A stretch of 64,000 bases of DNA, taken from Furfurilactobacillus rossiae DSM 15814. GTDB lineage: Bacteria; Bacillota; Bacilli; Lactobacillales; Lactobacillaceae. Below the pieces are notes generated by a model, which made no database searches, was not told where the DNA came from, and saw nothing but the letters and a program-made list of their open reading frames with translations. The stretch is from the NCBI RefSeq assembly GCF_000428925.1, contig NZ_AUAW01000008.1:57226-121225 (forward strand). The letters are read 5' to 3'. Positions 45,867 through 54,052 of this stretch are shown here, piece after piece; position 1 is the stretch's first letter; every line of letters begins with the position of its first letter. The position numbers were made by a program, and so were the translations under genes.

Positions 45867-47237
45867 CTATTCAACCGAATTTTGCTTTGGATTTCGTTGT
45901 AAGGCGACTAATCCCAGACCGATAATTAAACCGATAAGCATAAACGGTAAGAAATCCAGTCCATCTTTGAACAAGGGAAAGAACTGTTGGGCAAAACGAT
46001 TGCAAGCTTTAACAACCGTCAATCTGGCAAACACTGGTGGTAATGCATGAATGAAGTCAAAGATTGCCGGAATTAGTACTAGATAAATCGTCGTCCGATA
46101 AATTGTGGCATTCTGATGAATCAAAGGCTGCAAGATCCCCAGCACAATCAGACTGATAGCCAATGGATATAACAACATTAATAATGGCGTTGAGAAGGCA
46201 ATAATCTGAGTTAAGCCGATATTAGCAATCAAAAAAGCTCCCACCGTCGTCCCCAGCAAAAAAGTCCGGTACTGAACACGTGGAAAACGACGACTGAGGT
46301 CTTGTGCCAGTGATGTGATGAGCCCGATGGCGGTGGTCAAACAGGCTAGCAACGTCAGTGCGGCTAATAAGGCCGTCCCAATCAGCCCGGTATAATGTTC
46401 CATAATCTGACCAAAGGCTAGCCCACCGTTAGCACTCATTGATGTGTACCGTAAACTAACGGCACCAAGCATGATCAAAAACGTGTAAATAATTGTTTCT
46501 AGTGACATTGAGAAAAGACCAATCTTAGCGATGGCCCGTGACTGAGCGCCCTCATTGTGCACCCCCATATACTTGAGCGCATTGACAATCGTTACCCCAA
46601 ATCCAAGACCGGCCAGAGCATCCATCGTGTTATACCCTTGTAGAAATCCGTTTGTCAGCCCACCAATTGAATTAGCCGCGCTCACAAAGGGCACATGGGT
46701 TAAATCACCTTTGATTACCAAGGCCCAGAAGAAAATAAACGTTAATAACAGGAGAAACATTGGATTGAGGAGTTTGCCAACATACAGCGTGATTTTTTGT
46801 TGATTGCTGGCCAGCAGGAATGTCGCCAAGAAGAATAAAAATGAAAAAATGGCTAAACTGATTGTTTCAGTCCCTTTTGGAATAAAAGGAACGACGCCGA
46901 TTTCAAACGTAACCGTCGCCGTCCGGGGCGAGGCAATCAACAGTCCCAAACTGGCGTGGGTCGTTAGCAGAAAGAAAGATGCAAATCGTCTACTCACTGG
47001 TCTAGCCAGATCATACATGCTATCGCTACGTGTCACACTGATAGCAATAATCGCCAGCAACGGCAATAAAATTGCAGAGAGTAGGAAACCAATTGTAGCG
47101 GTGATCCATCCCTTACCGGCCAGTTGACCCAAGTGAATCGGGAAAATTAAGTTGCCGGCACCAAAGAACAAACCGAATAGTAGTGATCCTAAGACGTAGT
47201 AATCGCGTCTTGTTAAATGTTTTTCTCGTTGATCCAT
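45867..47237 (-). CDS. brnQ: Branched-chain amino acid carrier BrnQ
   Basis: 456 residues with about 12 membrane helices and the LIVCS signature start (LFGLFFGAGNLIFPIHLGQ, VTRSDSMYDLARPVS). It imports Leu, Ile and Val with a cation. GCGAGG lies eight bases before the ATG. A Val-specific T-box lies 240 bases upstream, with a structured repeat between, so its expression should respond to valine starvation. Confidence 0.93.
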   Translation of the reverse strand: MDQREKHLTRRDYYVLGSLLFGLFFGAGNLIFPIHLGQLAGKGWITATIGFLLSAILLPLLAIIAISVTRSDSMYDLARPVSRRFASFFLLTTHASLGLLIASPRTATVTFEIGVVPFIPKGTETISLAIFSFLFFLATFLLASNQQKITLYVGKLLNPMFLLLLTFIFFWALVIKGDLTHVPFVSAANSIGGLTNGFLQGYNTMDALAGLGFGVTIVNALKYMGVHNEGAQSRAIAKIGLFSMSLETIIYTFLIMLGAVSLRYTSMSANGGLAFGQIMEHYTGLIGTALLAALTLLACLTTAIGLITSLAQDLSRRFPRVQYRTFLLGTTVGAFLIANIGLTQIIAFSTPLLMLLYPLAISLIVLGILQPLIHQNATIYRTTIYLVLIPAIFDFIHALPPVFARLTVVKACNRFAQQFFPLFKDGLDFLPFMLIGLIIGLGLVALQRNPKQNSVE

Positions 47238-47299
47238 ATGGTCAACCTCGCTTTCTGTGGTCCAAGTTTAAGGAGACTAGTGTCTTTGGAATGGTTACT

Positions 47300-47466
47300 G
47301 CTACATGGCTATAACGCGCTCCCAACCGGAGTTGGTCACACTCACATAAACGTGCACCTGTCGCTCAAGGCCCTGTGCATAACCCAAAGCTGTCAACATG
47401 CAAGCAAAATGCTCTTACACGTTGCCACCTTTACGTTATTGCTCGGCCCTTCCCGAGCTTCGGCAT
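47300..47466. repeat. Structured intergenic repeat, copy 2
   Basis: Head CTATAACGCGCTCCCAACCG, then a long hairpin: arms AAGGCCCTGTGCATAACCC onward (47367-47402) and the complement ending ACGTTATTGCTCGGCCCTT (47409-47451). A small hairpin GCTCGG/CCGAGC follows. It matches copy 1 at 35231-35412 in order and spacing, with paired base changes in the stem. It lies in the untranslated leader between the T-box and brnQ. Confidence 0.7.
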
Positions 47467-47476
47467 CACTCTAAAC

Positions 47477-47730
47477 AAAAAAACGCCCCCGCAACATCTC
47501 TGTTGCGAAGGGCGCGAACGCGGTACCACCTTGCATCGTTACACTGTCACCAGCATAATCTCATAAACTGCAGCCATCAATCGACTAGAGTTTGGTGACG
47601 ATAATGGCCACCACCCCACTGAATTTCGTTTGGAATTCAAAAGCTCACAGGTTACTTTCACAAACATTGTGCCACCCATTCTCATCAACTAGGGCTCGCT
47701 TCAAGCACATCTTGCCTGTTACTCCTCTGC
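47477..47730 (-). promoter_or_regulatory. T-box leader, valine specifier, upstream of brnQ
   Basis: The T-box GGTGGTACCGCG (47519-47530) is near perfect. The terminator is CGCCC-CCGCAAC pairing with GTTGCGAAGGGCG (47484-47514) plus seven Ts on the minus strand. In stem I, GAAAGTAACCTGTG aligns with GAAAATGGCCTGTG of the metQ T-box, so the specifier is GTA, a valine codon (47653-47655). Confidence 0.88.
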
Positions 47731-47759
47731 TTCATAACTTGTTTTATCTATTGTTAGAT

Positions 47760-47787
47760 ATTCTAAATAATTGATGAGAAATGTCAA
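47760..47787 (-). promoter_or_regulatory. Promoter of the brnQ T-box transcript
   Basis: Minus strand TTGACA (47782-47787), 16-base spacer, TAGAAT (47760-47765). Confidence 0.72.
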
Positions 47788-47840
47788 TAGATTTTAATCT
47801 GAAACAGTGTAAAATGTATTTCCCGGGAAATGTCACATCA

Positions 47841-49421
47841 TTATTTTTGCGCGTGATGCGGTTCCTTAATCATAAGACCTGCAGCAATTGCGCCCACAAC
47901 AACTAGGGTAATAGCTGTCACAAGAACACCTTTATAGCCCTGATTAAATGCGCTGAACACCGCTTTGTTCATTTGTCGTAAAACTTCCGATCCATTTACA
48001 TAATGTGCAGTAAATCTCTTTGCGCCTTCAACAACACTATGGCCGGCCATTGGTCCTGCCTGGTGAAGGCCTTTCGTAATTCCTGCCACTGCTTGTTGTG
48101 GTAACTGGCTAATTGCTTTTATGTTTGTCGTAACTGCAGGGTCATAAATATGGCTCAAACGTAAACCGTAAATAACCACTCCAAAACTGATCCCTAATTG
48201 CCGAAAGACATTCATTACGCCGCTTGCCATACCAACCTGACTCATTTTCACGCTATCCATCGCTGCCGAGGACAAAGGCGGGTTCACAATTGCATTCCCG
48301 ATGCCTAAAAGCGCAAAGCCAGCCACAAAGTCAATATACATAACGTTGAGGCTAACAGCGTGGTAAATAATCAAAAAGCCGCAGCCAATTAACAACAGCC
48401 CACCACTGATCATCCAACGTTTTTGCCAACGACCGGACAACATGCCAGCAATAGGACCCAAAATCATACTGAAAATACTGATTGCTAACTGTCTAACCCC
48501 CGTTTGCATAGCAGAATATCCAAGATAATCTTGCATCCAAATCGTCAAATACGTGAAGAAAGCATATAACCCAGCGCCCAAACAGAAAGCAGCAATAATG
48601 GTGCCATCAAAGGAAATTGATTTAAAAATGGCTAAATCAATCATTGGACTCTTAAGGTGACGTTCCAGCAAAATGAAAACAATAAGTAGCACAATTCCGG
48701 CAATCAAATAACTGGCAACATGCACGTTTGACCAATGCCATGCAGAATGGGTCTCCTTTTGAACCAGACCAAATACGAGACTAAACACCATGGCAATACT
48801 TATCAACATGCCAATCCAGTCAATTGAACCCTGTCGATTACCGTAGCTTTCATCGACAAAGTAAATGGCACCTAGCAGTGCGATAACACCAATCGGAACA
48901 TTGATCATAAAAATAGCCCGCCAATTGAATAGCTGAATTAAGTACCCGCCAAGTAGCGGCCCCATAGCGGTGGCGACCCCAATCACGGAACTCCAAATAC
49001 CAAACGCCAGTCCACGGTCACGTCCGACAAAGGTAGATGCCACAATCGTCATCGACAGCCCCATAATGCCTGCGCCACCAATTCCTTGAATCGTTCTGAA
49101 TAAGTTAAGCTGTAACCCCGTTGTTGATAATGCTGAGGCGAGTGATCCTAACGTGAAAATTGTTAATTCAATAAAGAAAATTCGTTTGCGTCCAAAAATA
49201 TCGCCGAGTTTGGAAGCAACCAATAAGACAACAGCATACGCCAGGGTATACGCATTGATAATCCATTGAACGTCACTAAATGATTCATTAAAGCTTTTTT
49301 GGATCGTTGGCAACGCCACGTTAACAATCGTCACATCCAACAGTGACATAAACACCGCCACACACAGTGTTGCCAAGCTCAACCAGCGGCGAACCCCACC
49401 AACATTAGTCTTTGTTTCCAT
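47841..49421 (-). CDS. MFS exporter, DHA2 family (EmrB/QacA type)
   Basis: 526 residues, about 14 helices. LLDVTIVNVALPTIQ, SKLGDIFGRKRIFF and GPLLGGYLIQLFNWRAIFMIN are classical DHA2 motifs. The start at 49421 has GAGGAGG six bases upstream and overlaps the padR end by 17 bases. Second gene of a padR-MFS operon. Confidence 0.9.
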   Translation of the reverse strand: METKTNVGGVRRWLSLATLCVAVFMSLLDVTIVNVALPTIQKSFNESFSDVQWIINAYTLAYAVVLLVASKLGDIFGRKRIFFIELTIFTLGSLASALSTTGLQLNLFRTIQGIGGAGIMGLSMTIVASTFVGRDRGLAFGIWSSVIGVATAMGPLLGGYLIQLFNWRAIFMINVPIGVIALLGAIYFVDESYGNRQGSIDWIGMLISIAMVFSLVFGLVQKETHSAWHWSNVHVASYLIAGIVLLIVFILLERHLKSPMIDLAIFKSISFDGTIIAAFCLGAGLYAFFTYLTIWMQDYLGYSAMQTGVRQLAISIFSMILGPIAGMLSGRWQKRWMISGGLLLIGCGFLIIYHAVSLNVMYIDFVAGFALLGIGNAIVNPPLSSAAMDSVKMSQVGMASGVMNVFRQLGISFGVVIYGLRLSHIYDPAVTTNIKAISQLPQQAVAGITKGLHQAGPMAGHSVVEGAKRFTAHYVNGSEVLRQMNKAVFSAFNQGYKGVLVTAITLVVVGAIAAGLMIKEPHHAQK

Positions 49422-49947
49422 TCTGTACCTCCTCAATTGTTGACTTAGTCCATTTCAATGCCGCCGTTGCCTGAACCTTAGTCAACGCCATCAGCCGAAC
49501 GGCATCTTTAAGATCATCTGGCGTGATCTTCGTCTGCTGTAAATAAGCTTCGGCATCTGCAACATCTTCAATTTTATTTTCCAAATAATGTTCAAATTCG
49601 CCTAAAATACTGAGTTGCAAACTCGGTTCAATTTGATGAAAATTACGAAACTTAACTTCATACGTAAAATCAGTGTTTTGATTCAATGGAACTGGAGCCG
49701 TCATGAGTTCTTCAAATCGTTCTCTACCCAGCTCAGTCAGTGTGGCATCCTTTTTGCCACGATTAGCGTCATCCTGACTATCCGTCAATGTAATAAATCC
49801 CTTTGTTTCCAGTCGATCCAATAACGGGTAGATCATGCCAAAACTAATTTTTCGCCGGTTACCGACAATTCGTTGTAAAACATTCCGTAACAGATAGCCA
49901 GTCATCGGTTTATCTGTCAGTTGTCCCAAAACAAATAATTCGTACAT
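49405..49947 (-). CDS. PadR family regulator
   Basis: 180 residues: YELFVLGQLTDKPMTGYLLR, ISFGMIYPLLDRLETKGFIT, and a C-terminal helical domain. GGAGGTG lies five bases before the ATG. The promoter contains two copies of a dyad, so it is probably autoregulated and also controls the exporter. Clearly related to the product of 42842-43390 (shared RRKISFGMIYPL-type recognition helix). Confidence 0.88.
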   Translation of the reverse strand: MYELFVLGQLTDKPMTGYLLRNVLQRIVGNRRKISFGMIYPLLDRLETKGFITLTDSQDDANRGKKDATLTELGRERFEELMTAPVPLNQNTDFTYEVKFRNFHQIEPSLQLSILGEFEHYLENKIEDVADAEAYLQQTKITPDDLKDAVRLMALTKVQATAALKWTKSTIEEVQNGNKD

Positions 49948-49962
49948 TATGACACCTCCATA

Positions 49963-50020
49963 TATCAGTCAGATATGTTATTCGTGAAATTATCATATAT
50001 CAGACTGATACATTCGTCAA
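49963..50020 (-). promoter_or_regulatory. padR promoter with two operator copies
   Basis: TTGACG (50015-50020), 17-base spacer, TATGAT (49992-49997) on the minus strand. TATCAGACTGATA (49998-50010) fills the spacer, and TATCAGTCAGATA (49963-49975), its near mirror copy, lies next to the ribosome site. Confidence 0.75.
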
Positions 50021-50104
50021 TAATGAACTTAAAACGGTTTTTTTTAATTAAATTGCTTTCATCCGTAGCGGCACACTTGTACGATAGTTTTAAAATAGCG
50101 CAAT

Positions 50105-50602
50105 ATGAAAGATGATGGCCTAATGCTTTTAAAAGACTACACAACTATAACTGATCCATCACAATATCCGGATGACCTATTTTCCAGTGCGTTTGTCATC
50201 TGTCAATTTCAGGCACGTTACCTCGTCGGCTTTAACAACTGGCGTTTGCGATGGGAAATTCCCGCTGGCAAACGTGAGCCTAAAGAAGCGCCAACTGAAT
50301 CAGTTTTACAAACGGCTATTCGCGAACTGTGTGAAGAAACACATCAAACCGCACAGCACTTGACGCTTTGCGGAATAGCTACTATCTTCGATGAAGACAA
50401 AAAAGAGACCAGAAATCGTGCCGTCTGTGCCTGTGATATTTTACAACCAACGCCCTTTATTTTTCACAAGGGTGACGAAATGGATAAAATCAAGTTTGTG
50501 CCCAGCCAAGACCTGAATACAATCAATATTGATCCAGTCGACTTGGCGATTGTACGTCAGTTTGAAAAGCACGTTAACATCCAATGGAGGGACAATTTGT
50601 AA
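50105..50602 (+). CDS. Nudix hydrolase
   Basis: 165 residues. The Nudix box is present as AGKREPKEAPTE then SVLQTAIRELCEET, but with about four extra residues between the Gly and the first Glu compared with the usual GX5EX7REUXEEXGU. The layout resembles ADP-ribose pyrophosphatases. No ribosome site precedes the ATG, and a TAAAAT box ends nine bases before it, so the mRNA may be nearly leaderless. An ATG at 50123 is an alternative. Its stop is followed by the next start after one base. Confidence 0.8.
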   Translation: MKDDGLMLLKDYTTITDPSQYPDDLFSSAFVICQFQARYLVGFNNWRLRWEIPAGKREPKEAPTESVLQTAIRELCEETHQTAQHLTLCGIATIFDEDKKETRNRAVCACDILQPTPFIFHKGDEMDKIKFVPSQDLNTINIDPVDLAIVRQFEKHVNIQWRDNL

Positions 50603-50603
50603 C

Positions 50604-51278
50604 ATGGTTAAACAGGGTAAATACGCTGGCAGTAGTCGGCAAAAGCAGCTACGCAATTTACGGCAGCGAATTAGCAATAAAGGCCAACATACGATTGGTG
50701 AGGCCGATTTAGTCGACTTTTTGCTCGTCCGCTGGCATTTAACTCAGCATAATCAGACGCAGTTGGTTGAACAAACCACGCAGCACTTCTTACGCACTTG
50801 GCTCGAACAGGCTCAACAAACTAACACGTCTGTTTGGAACATTGCGACAATTACAACCAATACTTTGAAAGCTTTCGCCATTCAGGTGCCATGGCAATTC
50901 TACGCAATCATTAATCACGAATGGTCACATCTGCAGCACTTTTTAACCAAAGAAGTGCCTGCAGTGCCGCTTGCAGATCAACGTCTTACAGACAATCAAC
51001 TAACTCCAAATGATTGGCATACATCGCTTAGCACACAACTGACAGTCAACAGTTTCTTGTTGATGTTTAAGGGGAATCAACAGCAGTTAAGCAATGTATC
51101 CAATCAACAAATTGCTCAATTGCGTCACAGTTTCCAAACTGAGCAGAGTCTGGATTGGCAAGCCGTCGCCACTGTTTTTCAGCCGCTCACGTACACTATT
51201 CCAGCTGATGCAGACGAAGACAGTGTTCAATGGTTGACGGAGCTAGACTCGCTTACTCCTGATGCTTTACAAAAGTGA
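50604..51278 (+). CDS. Unknown protein downstream of the Nudix gene
   Basis: 224 residues, rich in Gln and Thr, basic N terminus (KQGKYAGSSRQKQLRNLRQR), with no signal peptide or membrane helix. Likely mostly helical. GGAGGG lies twelve bases before the ATG; the gene is coupled to the Nudix gene. No family recognised. Confidence 0.7.
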   Translation: MVKQGKYAGSSRQKQLRNLRQRISNKGQHTIGEADLVDFLLVRWHLTQHNQTQLVEQTTQHFLRTWLEQAQQTNTSVWNIATITTNTLKAFAIQVPWQFYAIINHEWSHLQHFLTKEVPAVPLADQRLTDNQLTPNDWHTSLSTQLTVNSFLLMFKGNQQQLSNVSNQQIAQLRHSFQTEQSLDWQAVATVFQPLTYTIPADADEDSVQWLTELDSLTPDALQK

Positions 51279-51289
51279 ACTGAACTCAA

Positions 51290-51337
51290 AAAAGCTCTGC
51301 TAGACGACCAATGTTTGGTCGCCTATGCAGGGCTTTT
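51290..51337. terminator. Bidirectional terminator
   Basis: AAAAGCTCTGC and GCAGGGCTTTT (51290-51300, 51327-51337) plus an inner GCGACCAA/TTGGTCGC-like stem, between convergent genes. Confidence 0.85.
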
Positions 51338-51370
51338 CGCGGTTTCTAAATTTGTTTCATTATGTGAAAA

Positions 51371-52198
51371 TTACTTGCTGGCTTTTGCGCCTTTATCAAC
51401 GTAGCTTAATGTTCCAATTGGACCAGACACTTGGAGCTTACCATTCTTGTAAACAAGCTTAGTGACAGCCGCGTTCTTTAATGGCTTGCCCTCGTACTTC
51501 TTGCTCATTGTGGACAAGTATTCGTTGATGGACATTCCTGAACTAACCACCAACACATTACCACCGCCATCTTTCGAAGTTGTCTTCGCAATGTGGTTAA
51601 GTTCCGTCGTCATCCGTTGCTGCACCTCTTTAGCACTTTCGGCACGATCAGCTTTGACTAATTTAGTCTCCTGGCTGTTTTGAGTGTCGAGCTTGTGGTA
51701 GGCGTCCTGCAGCTGATTCCAGTAATCCTTACCCGTTTTCTGCATGAACTCATCGCCAGTCTTGTAGCCATATACACCGGCAATCTTGTTATTATCGGCA
51801 GCGATACTGTCACCTTCAAAACTACCGTAACCACCTTCGCGCAAATCTTTGTTCTGGTTAACAGAGACATGCTTATTGCCTGAGTACTTCAACACTTCCT
51901 GCGCTGTTACTGTTTGTCGGGTTAAGTCCCCTGTGTAGGCTGCCTTGAACTTAGTGTTTTTCAAGCCACGGCCTAAATCATCGGCTACTTTAACCCCGTT
52001 CTTAGTCAGTGGAAAGTTGCTCCAGCCCTGGACACGCATCATAACGTTGGCAGTCGTTTCTCCGTGCCGAGTCAAGTAAATGGTCACTGGTTTTGTGCTA
52101 GTAGCCATAGCCGGTTCACTAGTAACGTTGGCCATTCCAAACGTCCCTAAAGCTGTAATAGTACCTAGAATAAGTGCAAATTTCTTCTTAAATGACAT
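51371..52198 (-). CDS. Secreted histidine phosphatase-fold protein lacking the second catalytic His
   Basis: 275 residues. Signal peptide at 1-32 (FKKKFALILGTITALGTFG, ...AMA). The phosphoglycerate mutase-like motif LTRHGET (42-48, His45) and LREGGYGSFEG (119-129) are present. The second core motif, normally VVSHG, reads VVSSG (218-221): Ser220 replaces the histidine. Catalysis may be weak or absent. GAGGAG precedes the ATG. A cre site lies upstream. Confidence 0.85.
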   Translation of the reverse strand: MSFKKKFALILGTITALGTFGMANVTSEPAMATSTKPVTIYLTRHGETTANVMMRVQGWSNFPLTKNGVKVADDLGRGLKNTKFKAAYTGDLTRQTVTAQEVLKYSGNKHVSVNQNKDLREGGYGSFEGDSIAADNNKIAGVYGYKTGDEFMQKTGKDYWNQLQDAYHKLDTQNSQETKLVKADRAESAKEVQQRMTTELNHIAKTTSKDGGGNVLVVSSGMSINEYLSTMSKKYEGKPLKNAAVTKLVYKNGKLQVSGPIGTLSYVDKGAKASK

Positions 52199-52225
52199 AT
52201 GAAAATCTCCTCAATTAAGTGTTCT

Positions 52226-52240
52226 AGAAACCGCTTACAT
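52226..52240. promoter_or_regulatory. cre site (CcpA) before the histidine phosphatase gene
   Basis: Minus strand ATGTAAGCGGTTTCT fits WTGNAANCGNWNNCW at every position and lies between a TTGATA -35 and a weak TCTAGA -10. Confidence 0.6.
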
Positions 52241-52253
52241 AAGCATATCAAAT

Positions 52254-52296
52254 AAAATTGGCGAGTTCTCTGTTTATTAGAGAACTCGCCAATTTT
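52254..52296. terminator. Strong terminator of the alcohol dehydrogenase cluster
   Basis: A perfect 18-base stem, AAAATTGGCGAGTTCTCT with its complement, and a seven-base loop. U tracts are present in both directions. Confidence 0.92.
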
Positions 52297-52320
52297 ATTA
52301 GGAAATGTTCATAATGTAAA

Positions 52321-53361
52321 TTATTGACTCACTATGAGTAATGACTTGATTGCTTCACGTTTGTCCATTGCGGCATATGCGTCGGCAATGTGGTTCAAGT
52401 CGAACTGCTTAGTGAACACCTTACCTGGATGAATCTCACCCTTTAACACTGCGTCCAAGAGAATGTTCCGATCATCAGTCGTTACAGAAGCGATTCCACC
52501 ACGGAGACCAATGTTTTTCCAGAATAAATTATTGGTATTCATGTCCGCTTTTTGTGGCACACCGACACGACCAACAACGGCACCTGGACGTGCGACCTTA
52601 ACTGCTGTGTCAACTGATTGTTCCGTTCCGACACATTCCAAAACGGCATCGGCGCCAGCACCATCTGTCAGGGACATCACAGCCTTCACTGCATCACCCC
52701 CGCGCTCTGCAACGATATCTGTTGCACCAAATGCCTTGGCCAATTTTTGACGATCTTCGTGACGACTCATCGCAATAATCCGTTTGGCACCACGCAACTT
52801 AGCGGCAATTACACCGCACAGACCAACAGCACCATCGCCCATAACAACAACGGTGTCATCCTTCTTAACCTCAGCGGATGACGCAGCATGATAACCTGTT
52901 GCCATAACGTCGGCTAATGTTAACAGATCGTTCAATTGGTCATCTGTATAATCTGATGGCTGTCCAGGCACCTTAACCAGCGCCCAATTGGCATTCTTAA
53001 ATCGTAAATATTCACCCTGATAGCCGACCACTTCATCGTCACTTGGATTCAAACAATCACCATCAAAACCAGCCAAACAAGCGGCACAGTGACCACAACC
53101 GTGTGTGAATGGCGCAATGACAAAGTCACCAGGTTTAACGTCAGTTACCTCTGAGCCGACCTCCTCGACAATGCCGATGGCTTCATGCCCGACTGGCGTA
53201 TTCTTTGGTCGGTCAGAAATGCCACGATACCACCACAAGTCTGATCCACAAACACAGGCCCGAACGATTTTCAAAATTGCGTCTGTTGGCTGCTTAATTT
53301 CTGGCTTAGGTAAATCCTGCGTTTCAACTTTTCCTGGCTCTACAAACACTGCTGTTTTCAT
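52321..53361 (-). CDS. Zinc-dependent alcohol dehydrogenase family protein
   Basis: 346 residues. Catalytic zinc site CVCGSDLWWYRG and GHEAIGIVEEVG, structural zinc cysteines GCGHCAACLAGFDGDC, and Rossmann motif VMGDGAVGLCGV. The ATG at 53361 has GGAGG upstream; a longer frame overlaps the previous gene and is rejected. The substrate is unknown. It lies 16 bases after the NAD(P)-binding gene and probably shares its transcript. Confidence 0.92.
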   Translation of the reverse strand: MKTAVFVEPGKVETQDLPKPEIKQPTDAILKIVRACVCGSDLWWYRGISDRPKNTPVGHEAIGIVEEVGSEVTDVKPGDFVIAPFTHGCGHCAACLAGFDGDCLNPSDDEVVGYQGEYLRFKNANWALVKVPGQPSDYTDDQLNDLLTLADVMATGYHAASSAEVKKDDTVVVMGDGAVGLCGVIAAKLRGAKRIIAMSRHEDRQKLAKAFGATDIVAERGGDAVKAVMSLTDGAGADAVLECVGTEQSVDTAVKVARPGAVVGRVGVPQKADMNTNNLFWKNIGLRGGIASVTTDDRNILLDAVLKGEIHPGKVFTKQFDLNHIADAYAAMDKREAIKSLLIVSQ

Positions 53362-53377
53362 TATTAACGTCCTCCAA

Positions 53378-53983
53378 TTATTTTCTATTAATACCGAGGC
53401 TATCACGTGACCCATACGTGGCGTCATGGGCAAGATGCATCACTAAGTCAGCAATGCTTTCGCGTGAAACATCGTGGCCGCCAAACGGTTCTCCTTTTTT
53501 CGTCACTTGATAGTCCGTATCATCCCGGTTATCAAACCATCCCGGACGAATCACCGTATAGTTCAGATCAGATGCCTCAATAATATCGGCAGCATCCCGA
53601 TATGTTTGCAACATTGGATTATGTTCAAGGTTACCGTCTGCACCAACGCTGGCCGGAATCTCGTTGTAGATTCCCATCGACGTAATGAATAACAGTCGGT
53701 CAACATTGGCACGATCCATCGCTGACACAATTGCCGTGGCCATTTCTGGTAAATTGCCACTTAAAGCAGCGAATACAACATCCTGCTTTTGAAGTGCATC
53801 GTTTAAGATTTGAGTGTCAGTCACATTTCCCTGAATTGCTCGCTCGCGCTGCTCATTCAGTTTGCCTAACCGATCTGGAATGCGTGCCATTAACGTTAAC
53901 TGATCATCCGTGTGTTCCAAGAAATATTGACGTGTCACCTGACCAATTGAGCCCGTGGCGCCGATAATAAGTACGTTTGCCAT
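53378..53983 (-). CDS. NAD(P)-binding atypical SDR protein
   Basis: 201 residues with the cofactor loop LIIGATGSIGQ (5-15) and the layout of atypical SDRs such as NmrA/YwnB-like proteins (VIRPGWFDNRDDTDY near 147). There is no classical YxxxK pair. It may be a sensor or reductase. AGGAGG precedes the ATG. Confidence 0.84.
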   Translation of the reverse strand: MANVLIIGATGSIGQVTRQYFLEHTDDQLTLMARIPDRLGKLNEQRERAIQGNVTDTQILNDALQKQDVVFAALSGNLPEMATAIVSAMDRANVDRLLFITSMGIYNEIPASVGADGNLEHNPMLQTYRDAADIIEASDLNYTVIRPGWFDNRDDTDYQVTKKGEPFGGHDVSRESIADLVMHLAHDATYGSRDSLGINRK

Positions 53984-53996
53984 TTAATTTACCTCC

Positions 53997-54012
53997 TGTT
54001 TCACGTGTAACA
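53997..54012. other. ParB site (parS), perfect match
   Basis: TGTTTCACGTGTAACA, identical to the site at 40130-40145, lies between the MFS gene and the NAD(P)-binding gene, just before the latter's ribosome site. Confidence 0.8.
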
Positions 54013-54052
54013 ATGATTACTTTACAACCTTACAGTAACTTGAAGGCAACAC

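Noticed and set aside
47217-47774. Four small plus-strand frames between brnQ and the next MFS gene
   Set aside because: They lie across the structured repeat and the T-box leader, which explain the sequence better.
47819-47830. TTTCCCGGGAAA palindrome, also seen inside genes near 23447 and 60829
   Set aside because: Two of the three copies are in coding sequence and none aligns with a promoter element, so I treat it as chance.
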